Assembly (NCBI GenBank): GCA_907165275.2
Contig: OU015673.1
Coordinates: 2,309,001-2,373,000, forward strand
Length of the DNA: 64,000 nt
Direction: 5' to 3'
Source of the DNA: Zygaena filipendulae
Taxonomy: Eukaryota; Arthropoda; Insecta; Lepidoptera; Zygaenidae
Position numbers and translations under genes: made by a program. Shown in pieces: positions 20,568-32,075 of this stretch. The stretch's first letter is position 1. Each line of letters starts with the position of its first letter. The notes below the pieces were generated by a model. That model was not told the DNA's origin and did not search any database. It worked only from the letters and a program-made list of their open reading frames with translations.

Positions 20568-21432
20568 AAAGTGCTAACAGACGTTCGAATTTGGTGCGCT
20601 CCGCACATCGAACTTGGTACGCTCCGTACCATATTCGGTCGTGTGTAGGGCTGTCCGCCGCACATTATTGTAGTATCTCTAAGTAGTTTGTGATAACATC
20701 TGTGCGGTGTGTTGGATGGTTTGCACATCGAACGCGGTGCGCTCCACACCAAGTTCGCTCGTGTGAACGACGCACCGCACGCGCATCGTTCGGCGCTTTT
20801 TCAGCATGCATACAGGCATACTTACATATAAATAAAATTGAAGTGTCTGTTTGTAATCCCAAATTACTAAATGCACATTAAATGCATATGAATGTATATA
20901 CGGTGCTGACATCCTTAATAATATTATAAATGCGAAAGTGAGTTTGTTGTTTGAATTTTCCCTATCTGTCTGTTTGTTCCGGCTAATCTCTGAAACGATT
21001 AAACCAATTTTAACAAGACTTTCACTGGTAGATAGCAGTTATAAGCAGTAACAAAAATGTTCCTGCGGGAATTCCTTAACGCACGCGAGTGAAACCGCGG
21101 GGCACAGCTAGTCTTAAATAAGATTCATATTGCTATACCTACTCTTGTCTATTTCTCAGATAGATTTTTGCCATTCTTTTCTTTTTTCCGTTTATTAGTG
21201 GCAGCTGTGTTAATGTGGCTCCTATAACCAACACTTACGCCATTTTAGTTTTTTTAATCGGAGACATGATGAGGCACCGTGTTTCATGCTTAAAAATGAC
21301 TGGACAGTGGACCGTGCGGTCGTCTGTTGCACAGGTCGCGGGTCGCACCGCACCACAGCGCACACTCCGCATAGTGCGGTCGTGGTGCGGTGGTGAGGCC
21401 CGTACCAAATTCGAACGTCTGTTAGCAACTTT
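20568..21432. mobile_element. 865-bp terminal-inverted-repeat element
   Basis: Left end AAAGTGCTAACAGACGTTCG and right end CGAACGTCTGTTAGCAACTTT are inverted. Subterminal GGTGCG/GTACGCTCC motifs repeat several times near both ends. A Lep1 Helitron (20912-21111) sits inside. No transposase frame was seen. Confidence 0.75.
20912..21111 (+). mobile_element. Lep1-type Helitron nested in an inverted-repeat element
   Basis: The copy starts TCCTTAATAATATTATAAA after an A and ends GAAACCGCGGGGCACAGCTAG before a T, 200 bp. The A/T flanks agree with Helitron insertion between A and T. Confidence 0.85.
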
Positions 21433-22293
21433 AGCTATGCACACGTAGGTACATAATAATATTATGTGCGCGCCGGCGCCGTTGTTTATGTCGGGGGAAG
21501 TTCCTCACTTTTTGGCTGTTTTGGTTGCAGTAAAAAGTACTGATTTAAATCATTGATTTTTTCTAAAAAATAAAAATCACTTGATTTTAATGATTTTAAT
21601 TTCATCCCTGTTCAAAAAGGAGGAGCCTGTTCGTATGTTTTTTTTGTCGATCAGACTAGGTAAGTACCTACCTACGTAAAAAAAGAAAAAAATAATGTGT
21701 CCAATATTTATTATTAATTTACAAATTCAACTAGCCCATTAGAGTAGGTACTACCTACTAAGTATTTTGTAAGTTGTAACTTCTAAACAACTCTGTAGAA
21801 TGTTTTTATCACCTAACATACTCTAGTTGCAAGTTGCAACAAAGTTAGATAGGTATGTGTTTAATATAATCGTTCTTTGTGTAACTAACTTCTAGGACTA
21901 GGTAGGTACCTACCGGATTCTATAGTCGTAAAACAGCGGATGTTATCGCACATTTTTTTAAGCAACACAAAAATGCAATAAACTATTGAAATTTCGACCT
22001 TAAACACGCTTAAAATGTGATTGTTCTCGATCTAAGGTGCAGGAGGATATTAATTTTGATTTTCATACCCCGGAATCTACCCTATTTCAAGATTCTTTCG
22101 GGTACAGGAGGTACCGGGAGATTAGGTATTAAACTAGTCTATGTCATTTGTCTATGTCCCGCTTCCCCCAAATGTCTCTGGCCGGTAGGTAAAAGACACC
22201 ACGTCGGGCAGTACCTATCATTGCCATAAAGGATGTAGTTAGTTATGTGAAAGTGTAACAATTAAACATTCACATTCGCATTTATAAATAGAC

Positions 22294-22728
22294 TAGCTGT
22301 GCCCCGCGAATTCACCCGCGTTTCAGAATTCCCACAGGAACTATTTTTTCTAAAATAAAAATTAAAAATAGCCTAACTTAAGGTACTATTTGGACGCAGA
22401 TAAGCAATAACATGTTAACCCACAAACTTAAGTTACTGATTCAGAACGATTTATTGAGAGTTAGGGAACGTTTTTTAATTATGTGTTTATCTTATTACAT
22501 TGCTTAAATATGTAACTAAATATTGAACATAAAAAATGTTGACACAAAATGGCGGTCCTACTTTTAAAACACGATTTACTCAAAATTTCTCCAGTGTGGG
22601 TTAACACACTATTGCTTATCTATGTCCATTTATAACATCAGCTATGTCAGTGAAAGTCCCATTAAAATCGGTCCAGCCGTTTTAGAGATTAGCCAGAACA
22701 AAAAATTAAAAAAAATATTATTTATATA
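22294..22728 (-). mobile_element. Lep1-type Helitron split by a MITE
   Basis: CTAGCTGTGCCCCGCG at 22294 begins the copy. Its body is interrupted at 22392-22627 by the GGAC MITE, after which the usual ATAACATCAGCTA-GTGAAAGTCCC body resumes. Confidence 0.75.
22392..22627. mobile_element. GGAC-family MITE with 4-bp target duplication
   Basis: Inverted ends are GGACGCAGATAAGCAATA and TATTGCTTATCTATGTCC, each followed inward by a TGTTAACCCACA-type block. ATTT flanks both sides (22388-22391, 22628-22631). Other copies are at 31024-31259, 40209-40462 and, degraded, 56992-57224. Confidence 0.88.
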
Positions 22729-22732
22729 AATA

Positions 22733-22925
22733 CTAGCTATACCCCGCGGTTTCACCCGCGGTAGTTTCGGAGTCCCCGCGGGAATTCCGGGATAAAAAGT
22801 ATGTCCTTCTCTGTACCACAGACAACGTGCATGCCAAATTTAATCCAAATCCGTTCCGTCGTTTTTTCGTGATAGGGTAACAAACATCCAAACATCCACA
22901 CTTTCACATTTATAATATTAGTAGA
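22733..22925 (-). mobile_element. Lep1-type Helitron
   Basis: The copy starts CTAGCTATACCCCGCGG and ends CATTTATAATATTAGTAGA, about 193 bp, close to the family consensus. Confidence 0.8.
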
Positions 22926-23308
22926 ATCTAACGTAGTTTCATATGCATTTTGAGAAAAGCTGATACCTAATTTTGAATTAGAAACAGACACTTCAATTTT
23001 ATAGATGTATTAGATATTGTTTAGAATTACAATTAAGGAGCATCAGGGCCATGTTGTGTTGTTTTTCTAAATAATTGCATATTACTGTCTGTCTGTTAGG
23101 TATCTATTCACGTCTTAACTACTCAACTGATAGTCCACGTGTATTGCACGTGGTCAGGGTTACAGGTTACAGAAAAGGACGCAGGGTTGGTACCTAAATA
23201 TGTTTATCCAGGAATTTCCGCGGGAGCTCCGAAATTAACGCGAGGGCCGCAGAAATCTTCTTTTTTATGGTAACTACTTAAAACATAGTGTTTTCTTTTT
23301 TAGCCAAA

Positions 23309-23494
23309 ATGGCTACAACTGTTCATAGAGAGGCGATTTTGACTAGCTTCATCGACCACTACTGTCTGGTTTGTGAGGTGTATCTACAAAACGAGACCAA
23401 CATATCCGGTCATATAAAAACTACAGCCCACGGAAATAACTTAGCCAGCTGTCCGTACTACCAAAAATGTGAAATAGATGACCGCATAAGAAAG
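23309..23494 (+). CDS. Zinc-finger gene 2, exon 1
   Basis: A TTTTTTAG acceptor precedes CCAAAATGG, a good start context. The exon encodes 62 residues with one finger (CLVC-x12-H-x5-H) and ends RIRK before GTAAGG, in phase 0. Confidence 0.8.
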
Positions 23495-26400
23495 GTAAGG
23501 AATGACTAAGGATGAATACTGATAATAAGGTAAATTATAATGATAAATAATTAATATAACGATAATGTAAGGTAAACTGGTTAGACGAGGGAGCTATATA
23601 TCAACAGTTTTCAGCCTTCATTTCACGTCTCAAATCTCTAATAATAATAATAATATCATTACTTCGTCTCCACAAATTAAGTACATGAAATGTGTTTTAA
23701 TTAAGGAAAGAGGAAGTAGTCCCGAACTTAAAAACTATTATTAGTAGGTAGGTAGAGAATAGGCTAGTTTCCTGGGTAAAAAAATCAAAATTCTATTTAG
23801 TCCGTCAGTTAGATAATAAAAAAATAAAAGACACGTATTTTTTGCTTTTTTAAAATAATGGAAATATGCATAGATAAAGCGCATTAAAGTTTAGGGTGGG
23901 GGACTCGTGATGTCACAGCTCGCTATAACGTGCGAACAAACTGTTGCGAGGCGTGACGTCATGTGAAATTTCGACTTGATATATCTCCGTTATTTTTTGG
24001 TTACATAAAAAATAAAAAAATACATACGTGTCCAATATTTTTTAATAATCTACAAAACGGACTAAAAGAGAAAATTTAGGAAACTAGCCTATACCACGGT
24101 TTTACCGTAATCTATACTAATACCTACTAGCTGTCCCCCGCGGTTTCACCGACGTGAGTTTTGTTAATTCCCGCAGGAACTCGAAAATTGCCTAATTTAT
24201 TCCTTATAACATCAGCTAATTAGCAGTGAAAGTTCAGTCAAAATCGGTCCAATCGTTTCGGAGATTCACCTGCGTGAGTTTCGGAATTCCCGCAGGAACT
24301 CTAAACTTCTTTTATTTTTTTTCTCCTTACAATAACAAACATAACAAAAAAGAATTAGCTAAATTGGTCCGACCGTTCACGCGTGATGCCGTAACCAAAG
24401 GAATTAGGGATGAATCCCTATTAAGAAGAAGAATAAAAGAAGTTTAGACTTCCTGCGGGAACTCCGAAACTCATTCGGGGCACAGACAGCCAGTAGATTA
24501 TCAAGAGAAAAGATTAAGATTTTCCGTATTTTTATTTGTTTGTTACCGTTACAGTCAAAAACTACTGAACATAATTATTTTTTAACTTACCTATACATTA
24601 ATAGGAAGCTACAGTGTTCCCGAGTGAAATAGGGTACTTTTTATCCCGGAATTCTAGCGGGAACGCCGAAGTTAACGCGAGTGCAACCTTAGGGGATCGA
24701 ATCGACGAGTACCTATATTTTGTGTAGATACAAAATATATACCATGGACCAATAAAACTAGTTATATTGGTCCATGATATATACGAACATACGAATCACA
24801 GAGACAGTTTGAAGTTTCATATAAATATATGAAACTGTCTCAGTGTTTTTTTTTATATTGTAATATTAATAATAATTCTTTATTTGCTTGAAAAGTGGTA
24901 ATTTAGATGGTACAGTGGCAATATATATTTTTATTATTATCGGATTTGTCGAGAGCTTTATAATGGCTGTCGTTAAAAATTACTGTATGTTAAAGGCTAC
25001 ACACCGCTATACCTAAGCCGCCCGCAGTGTAACCACAAACTATTTTTGCTTTCTATACCTTTTATTGTGAACAAAAACTAAAAACTAACCAATCAACGAA
25101 GAGACTGATCCGAACAACAGTTGTTTTTACGCTAAAGCTCCTAAAAGCTTTAATTAATTTTGGTTGCTGTTCAAAAATTTTGAGTCTCAAAGACAAACAC
25201 TCGTGTATTTTAGAAAACCAATTTCATTCACTGTAAAAAAACGTGTGCGAGCTTCCCCTCTAATGCATTTCCTAATGACTGTGTGATTTAGGATTCAACG
25301 TGCTTTGTTTGCAGGTCAAGCACGGATATTATTGCGAAGTGTGTAACGTGTTTATGAGAACACCAAACAATGTGAGCTTGCATGTCACAGAGGACAAACA
25401 CAATGACAACAAAGTATTGCCTGTTCAAAGAGTACGAAACACCATAGTTGATAAACATGGTACTGTCATAGCCATGGAGAACTGGCACGGTCTTACTAAT
25501 GACGGCACGTGCGTGCTTTGCGACACTGAATATGATGACAAAAACGCTCATATACTGGAGAATGATCATCTACTTAATTTAGTAAGAAAGACTGTGGAAT
25601 TTGACTGCGATGATAACATTTATCGTAAGGTAAGGCGTCATAGGAACCTATCGTTTTACTGCTTCTTGTAATTAAAAACTGCCCGCTTTTGGGCAAATTT
25701 CCGCTTTTGGTAGTTTTCATACCGAAGTTTTTTTAGATGAATAAATGAAACTTTGGATGCCTTTATGCAAGGTGCAAGATCACGACGTTTTGAACATAGC
25801 GTTGATTGATTTTTTTTTATTTCTCTCGTCGATAAAATTGGGTCTAGTTTCACCTATTTCCACAAGTGCACTTTATAGAGACTCACACTGTAAAGTGCCT
25901 ATCGCTCGTGTGACATTTTAGGCTTTTAATCAAAAAGTAACCCATATAGGATCATTTTGTTGTTCGTCTATCAAAGTCAAAGACCCTTTTTTCACAAGAT
26001 ATGCGGCATAAACCGCCGTTTATTTTTTCTGCTCCTCAGCATACCTAGGTACCTATTTTGATATGCGCAAGAGGATCAAAACCTATAGTTTACTTCCCGT
26101 TGACCTAGAATCATGAAATTTGGCAAGCAGCATTGTGTACAAGCACAGGGAAAAATTTCAAACTCAACTAAAATTAAATAGTTAAAACTTTTATTTTTAA
26201 TTAATCTATACTAATATGTATTATAAGGAGCAAAAGTTTGTGAGTTTGTGACGTTGTAGGGGACGTATAGGAATCTAAAGTGATTTTGAGTGACATAATG
26301 AATTTTTTATCCCGGAATTCCCACGGGAACTCCGAAATTACCGCGGGTGAAACCGCGGGGGTCAGCTACTAACACTATTTAACAAACAAACAGACAGATG

Positions 26401-28185
26401 CGGCGGAGGACTTTGTTTCATAATATGTAATGACTAGTTTTATGTAGTTAATTTGTAGAGTTTTTAATTTGAAAGTCGAACTTTTAATTCATAATTTCAT
26501 TGCAGCTGGATGAGAAAACTTCACACTGCATTATCTGCAACGATGTTGTACTATCCGCTAAAATATCAGCACATAACAAACAAGACAAACATTTGTCAAA
26601 CAGTAGATGCCGTGAGAAATACAATAAATCTGAAGCAGACGTTGCTTTCTCTATTCAGGATCAGACACAAAATGATCCAAGTGCTGGTAATATTAGCGCT
26701 TTAAAAGAATGTCAATCTTCCGTTTCTAAAAGCACTGATAGAAAAGAGGCAATAATAAATTCCCTTGAACAATTTCAAAAATGTAGTATCAATATAAATT
26801 TTGAAACGGAAACGGCATTTTGCAAAAAATGCAATAAAAATGTAGACTTCAACTGCGAATCAATTAAAAAACACATTGATTATCACAAGGATGTATTGGA
26901 TGTCGAGGATACACAAAAAAATGATACAGCAATTAAAACTGATACAGCAATTAAAACTCAAAACTCTATAACTGATCACGATCAGGATAAAATTGATGAA
27001 GCTTCGGGGTCTAACGTGGAGGATCCAAAAACTTATGCTGCTAAGAATTTCATAACCCATAATTACTTTAATAAAGATGCGTATTGTCGTTTATGTGAAA
27101 CGAGACTGTCTTCCTCATTGAAGTGTATGAAGGAGCATGTAAATGGTGGGGGTCATAAAAAGAAACTGGCAAATAAAAAAAAAGTGGACAGCTTGTCTTT
27201 GAAGTCAGAATACAAAGGAAATGCCAATAGCTCGTCTAAATTTACTGAAAAGCGTGCTATAGTTACACAAAATGCTCTATTATTCCTCAAAAACGTTCGT
27301 ATATTAGAGAAACAAGATGTTAAACTCATCGTTTTGAATGAGAAAATTTTAATTGATTTTCCGAGTTTTTTCCTGATCTCTCGTGGCAATAATTATGGAT
27401 TGAAGTGTGTCACATGTGAAGTTACGTTGGCTGGTAGGATAGATTTGAATTTGCATTTGAAATGCATGGCTCATGCAGAATCAATGGATCGCGTTCCTGT
27501 CATCATAAACTATGAAAATGAGTTTATTAGAGAGGTTGGTTTCAACTCTTCAAATATAAAGTAAAATTTTAATTTTTGTTTGTAAGGCGTATACGCCCGT
27601 TTTCACCAACACTCCCTATAGGTATACCACCTAAATATGGGATCTTTTACTTAAAAGCTTCCCTAAACCAGCCCCTAAGTTAAATTTTTTGTATGTATGC
27701 GTACGCTTAGATGACCCCTAATAGTTGGTGAAACAGAATCTTCTGACGGTCACCTAACAGCGGTTAGGGAATCCCGTAAACTTATGGGATGTCGGTGAAA
27801 ACAGGCAGTAGTTTCTGGAACTACGAAACCGAATCTGAAAAAAAATTTACTGATAGGAAGCTAAAAAATCACTGACTAACTTAAACTTTTTATTCCGGAG
27901 ATAGAATAATACCGTTATTAATGTTAATTACAGTGTCGTCCTGGAATTTACCATTGCGCGTATTGCAATCTCGTGAAAGAGAGCATTGTGGGTTTGGAGA
28001 AACATTTGATGAGCTCGTCACATTTGGCTAAGAGACATTCAGCTGAGCAGCGCTTATCAGAGTTCATGACTATTATAAGATTATCGGAGTTCCAGGAAAG
28101 ATTTTTCGCCGAGATGGTACTCCAACATTCCTTCCAAAGGTTTTACGAGAGAATGAATAGATTTGACGACAGCGATTCCGACTAG
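23309..28185 (+). CDS. Unrecognised multi-zinc-finger protein, copy 2
   Basis: This is a tandem paralogue of the gene at 8129-14141. Four coding exons (23309-23494, 25315-25629, 26506-27534, 27934-28185), all phase 0, give about 593 residues. Eight fingers of C-x2-C/H-x5-H style are seen: CLVC, CEVC and CVLC in exons 1-2; CIIC, CKKC, CRLC and CVTC in exon 3; CAYC in exon 4. The C-terminus is longer than in copy 1 and ends in an acidic FDDSDSD tail. The long polar insert of copy 1 is absent. The start ATG was chosen because TTTTTTAG just before it is a splice acceptor, so the open frame upstream is intron. Role unknown; a nucleic-acid-binding role is inference from the finger type. Confidence 0.78.
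23760..24091. mobile_element. Tc1/mariner-like MITE, GGCTA family
   Basis: TA flanks inverted ends GGCTAGTTTCCT and AGGAAACTAGCC. Internal AGTCCGTC and GTGACGTCA-type blocks match the copy at 211-521. It lies in intron 1 of zinc-finger gene 2. Confidence 0.82.
24127..24480 (-). mobile_element. Helitron-type repeat cluster
   Basis: CTAGCTGTCCCCCGCGG starts the copy, followed by tandem TTCACC-GTGAGTTT-CCCGCAGGAACTC blocks of a subfamily also seen at 32076-32383 and 41306-41570. The right border is unclear. Confidence 0.6.
24738..24840. other. Two adjacent hairpins in zinc-finger gene 2 intron 1
   Basis: ATATACCATGGACCAATA pairs with TATTGGTCCATGATATAT, and GAGACAGTTTGAAGTTTCATA with TATGAAACTGTCTC, each with a short loop. 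Their origin is unknown; they may be remnants of a small MITE. Confidence 0.6.
25315..25629 (+). CDS. Zinc-finger gene 2, exon 2
   Basis: The acceptor GTTTGCAG precedes VKHGYYCEVCNVFM and the donor GTAAGG follows YRK. It encodes 105 residues, identical in length and phase to exon 2 of copy 1, with two fingers. Confidence 0.87.
26211..26366 (+). mobile_element. Degraded Lep1-type Helitron
   Basis: TCTATACTAATATG starts the copy and the TATCCCGGAATTCCC block and GGTGAAACCGCGGGGGTCAG hairpin end it; the last CTAG is mutated. Confidence 0.65.
26506..27534 (+). CDS. Zinc-finger gene 2, exon 3
   Basis: The acceptor TTCATTGCAG precedes LDEKTSHCIICND; the exon ends NEFIRE before GTTGGT. Four fingers are seen. 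A direct repeat of NDTAIKT/TDTAIKT lies near 26925-26956. It corresponds to exons 3 plus 4 of copy 1. Confidence 0.85.
27595..27806. mobile_element. MITE with GCCYGTTTTCACC ends
   Basis: The left end GCCCGTTTTCACCAACAC and right end GTCGGTGAAAACAGGC are inverted. It begins just after the donor of exon 3 of zinc-finger gene 2 and lies wholly in the last intron. Confidence 0.7.
27934..28185 (+). CDS. Zinc-finger gene 2, last exon
   Basis: The acceptor TTAATTACAG precedes CRPGIYHCAYCNL. One finger is followed by a Phe/Glu/Arg-rich helix-like stretch and an acidic tail to the TAG at 28183-28185. An AATAAA at 28491 is a candidate poly(A) signal. Confidence 0.83.
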   Translation, partial: CRPGIYHCAYCNLVKESIVGLEKHLMSSSHLAKRHSAEQRLSEFMTIIRLSEFQERFFAEMVLQHSFQRFYERMNRFDDSDSD

Positions 28186-29261
28186 TCCACCTTTGGTTGT
28201 TCAGGAGATTCGGGCAACGCAGGATTCTCTTAACATAGTATTTCTATCCTCAAGAACGATCATTTAATTATTATGATAAGTTTAAACTTTAATTTGTGAA
28301 AGAATGTGATTTATCCGCATGAAAAGCTTTATTTTTGTTAATCCATCCATTTTGTACAAATGTGTAACTTTTATTGCAAAACTATATTTCGTTGCAAACT
28401 TTTTCGATTTCTGTTGAAAATATTGCGGTTTCTTATCTTATCAATATCATAGATCAACCGTTTGAACCCGGTGCTTGGGTATTAAAACTCAATAAACAAA
28501 ACTAAAAAAAAGCCGGGTTGATTTCCCATCTACTTTATATTTTGATTAATAAATTCATATAATTTTGGAATTGTTGATTTTGGTTGATTCCTAGCTTCAG
28601 CTGTGATAACGTGTACCTACCTACATAGTAGCCGAGTTATTGTTCTGAGAGTAGCCGCAAAACCGCCATGTTTCCTGGCCCTGGCTACATATCGCCAAGT
28701 AGGTATATACGCGATACGATTATACGCGATCACGATAGTGTCGATTTCAACCGAAAAATGATAGCGACAAAAGTTACATATTAGCCCTGCACATAGAGAG
28801 ATAGAGTCCCTTGAATCATTGTTAGAAGTAATTTCGAATAACAAAAGATACTTACCTCGTGCTTTTTTTATATTTACTTATCTGCATATAGGTACCAAGT
28901 ATTTTTGGATTCATGGAGTCCTAGTAAATCAATGGTCCTAACCTACACTTGTTATACTTATGTTTTAATTATAATTATTTTTTGTTCGTTTAAATATAAT
29001 TTTAATATACTCGTACGATACATTTTTCTATCCAACATTTTTTTGATTTCAATTAATATTGATGGTTATTTTTATTAGGGTATCATTTAAGCTATCACCA
29101 ATTTAATTAGTTTTGTGTTTCTTAAATAATAGGGTTTGTCCTCAAAATAGTAGATCTGTCACCAAAATGTAGTCACCAAACAATGCAAAATCAGTTCCAC
29201 AATAAATCACCTAAAATCCTGAGATATAAGGTCTAGTACCAAATAAATGTTATGTATTATT

Positions 29262-29498
29262 CGGCCGCACTCAGAGTCGACTGTAATGATTACTTAGTTA
29301 AGTATAGATTTTTGAAACAAAACTGCCGCAGTCAGAGACGTTTAGTAAATTAATGTTAATTGACATTTAATGAGATGTAACTTAATTAGTTAAATGCCTA
29401 TTAACATTAATTTACTGAACTTCTCTGATTGTGGTAGTTTTGTTTTAAAAATCTATACTTAACTAAGTAATCATTAAAGTCGACTCTGAGTGCGGCGG
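29262..29498. mobile_element. Foldback MITE, GCCGCACTC family
   Basis: Arms of about 100 bp start CGGCCGCACTCAGAGTCGAC and include CTTAGTTAAGTATAGATTTTT and AAACTGCCGCA. ATT flanks both sides (29259-29261, 29499-29501). A close copy is at 61758-61993 with TTA duplications. Confidence 0.85.
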
Positions 29499-30755
29499 AT
29501 TGACATAGAGCGACAACTGTACAGTGAGCAGCAGAATTGAATTTTATTGCAGTCTTAATAAGCGTTACTGACCATATTCTGTTCTTTAGAACTGTCCACT
29601 GTTTTCTCTGACTGACATTGGCATGAGTAGTGCGCCTACCTATCCAAGGCGTCTGTTGCCATATTGAAAAAAGAAGCTTTGGTAATACCTAATAGGGTTC
29701 AAAGATTAACCGGAGTGTTTACATATTGATGTTGCTGACTGTACAGTAGCAGCTCATTGTTACTTGCTTTGGGTGCTTACGTAATTTAATCTTTGAAATC
29801 GTTACCTATATTAAAAATCATTATTTACAAAAAGTCTATTTTAATTGTCAAATTTTAAGTCATGTTAATTATGTTTGTAATTGTAAGGCTCCATATATTT
29901 GTAGTTGATAAGCAGAAGCACTAATTTCGTTGAAGAAAAAATATTTTAACGCTCTGTACCTACTAAGTTAATTTTTTATTATTATTATTTTTGATTATTG
30001 AATTTAGCATTATGATTCAAGAGTTTTCTAAGTTATGTTTTAAATTACTTTATGCCAGTAATTTAATGTTGACACAAAGTTTTGGTATAAGTTGGTTTTA
30101 TTATCAATATTTAATAAATTGCTTATTATTACAATATTTGATTTTTTTCTTCTAAACCACAACTCTGAACATAAAACAGGTAAATAAATCACTACATAGT
30201 ATAAAACAAAGTCGCTTCCCGTTGTCTGTCCTTATGTATGCTTAGATAAATCTACGCAACGGATTTCCATGCGGTTTTCACCAATAGATAGTTATTCATG
30301 AGGTAGGTTTATAACTTTATACCTATCTTTATTTTATCCTGCAATTACCGCGAGTAAAACTGCGGGGGACAGCTAGCTAGTTACAATTTAAGATTTTAAT
30401 CGACTGCTTGGTCATTCAATTTTCTCACCGCCGCGCGCCGCCCGCGCCAGATGGATCGCATGACATGAACAACGTGCTATTAGGCCAGCGCCTCTAGCGG
30501 CAGATAGTTTAACTATTTTACTATGTGATACGTTTGACCTCAAAATAGCTGTCCATTTAGTTGACCATATTGTCAAATTATTTCTATTCATTGATCGGGC
30601 TAGGCCACATAAGAAAAATATAATAATAATAATCCACTTCACAACACACAGATCTACGTCTTGATCCCACACTAAGCTATAATGTGGAAACCAAGCAAAC
30701 ATGGTATAAAAACATATTATTACATAATATATATTATAATATAGAAATATACTTA

Positions 30756-30878
30756 CACGCCCAGACTGGAAAATGGAACCCTGTGTTCATTAGACAAATT
30801 CCACCCCCACCGGGAATCGAACCCGAAACCCCTTGATTAGCGGGCAGGCATGGTGACCTGCGCCAATCGGGTCGTCAA
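30756..30878 (-). mobile_element. tRNA-derived SINE head
   Basis: On the minus strand an A-box-like TTGGCGCAGGTCA and a B box GGTTCGATTCC (30813-30823) are spaced as in tRNA-derived promoters, followed by GGTGGGGGTGGAATTTG unrelated to a tRNA 3' half. No cloverleaf acceptor pairing was found. Confidence 0.65.
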
Positions 30879-31023
30879 TATCAATTCTATGATCTAGCCA
30901 CGACAATATTATAATGTAAGTACCTACATATTATGAAATGATTTATGTTTGGTCAAATCTGTATAAGCAACTACCTACGTATACTATCCCTCTGGTTGTA
31001 CAGGCTAGGCCGCAGTTTCAGTT

Positions 31024-31259
31024 GGACGCAGATAAGCAATAACATGTTAACCCACAATATTAAGTTATTGATTCAGAACGCTTTATTGAGCGTTATAAAA
31101 CGTTTTATAATTATGTGTTTACCTTATTACATTGTTTATATACAAAAAAAAATGTTAACCATAAATAATTGTTGAAACAGAATGACGCTATGATTTTAAA
31201 ACACGATTTACTCAAAATTTCTCCAATATGGGTTAACACACTATCGCTTATCTATGTCC
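31024..31259. mobile_element. GGAC-family MITE
   Basis: Same ends and length (236 bp) as 22392-22627. AGTT is duplicated at 31020-31023 and 31260-31263. Confidence 0.88.
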
Positions 31260-32075
31260 AGTTAAGTACACAAGTCAGTTAACTACACAGCAACCAGGCA
31301 GATGGCACTGCGTTCGCCACCGTTCAATAACCTCGGGCCTCGTAGCAAATCCGCATTTCGCTCCACAAGTTCACAACACAATCTATCAACAGGCAGACTT
31401 TTACTTAATAATTTATTATTTACTTACTTACACATTGTTGTTTTGACATACGGCGCGATAGCACGCTTGTGCTACTTGTTTTTTATGTGTTTTCCCACAA
31501 AAATCCTATAATTTTTTTCAAAGATTGATTTTCAATATAAGCGCTCATGTTTTGAAGTGAAACAATAAAAATAAAATTAAAGTAACAAAAAATTGAATCG
31601 TAGGTACGTTTTTCCCGCGTTTTATATATTTTTTGGAACTGTTTTGTTTTTTGTATGTGACTATTGTTGTTAATTAATGAATCAACAAAAAATAATTACT
31701 TAGGTAGGTAGGTAGGTACCTAATAATTAATGAAGTTGCAGTTTTAGATCGCTAATTGATGAAGATTGTGATTTTAGTTGGTCCAGTTGTGATTCGCTGT
31801 TGGACTTCTAAATGTGTGTTTCCTTGATTTTACCACGTAAGTTATTAGCCTGAAAAAGTTTACTTGCAGTTTATCATACCTACTATTGTGTATAGGTAAT
31901 TATGTAGGCACCTACTACTGTAGAAGACGTATTTCAGTAGACTCTATCTACCACGTTTTTTCACCTGTCTCCACTGTTACTTCTGATAGGGATGTGTGGA
32001 AATGAATTTATATCCTTGTGTTTACGGAAGTTAGGTACCTACTAGGTACTTACCTTCTTTTTATTTTATTTATAA

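Larger units (their letters stand above)
14142..23308. other. 9.2-kb spacer between the zinc-finger paralogues
   Basis: No coding exon could be supported here. It contains MITEs (15116-15310, 18719-19059, 20568-21432, 22392-22627), Helitrons (15454-15712, 19193-19330, 20912-21111, 22733-22925), a non-LTR retrotransposon 3' fragment (19440-20347) and many TAGGTACCTA-like words. Any 5' untranslated exon of copy 2 lies somewhere here. Confidence 0.6.

Noticed and set aside
20679..21444. Several short frames near 20.4-21.4 kb
   Set aside because: They are all readings of the GC-richer arms of the inverted-repeat element at 20568-21432.
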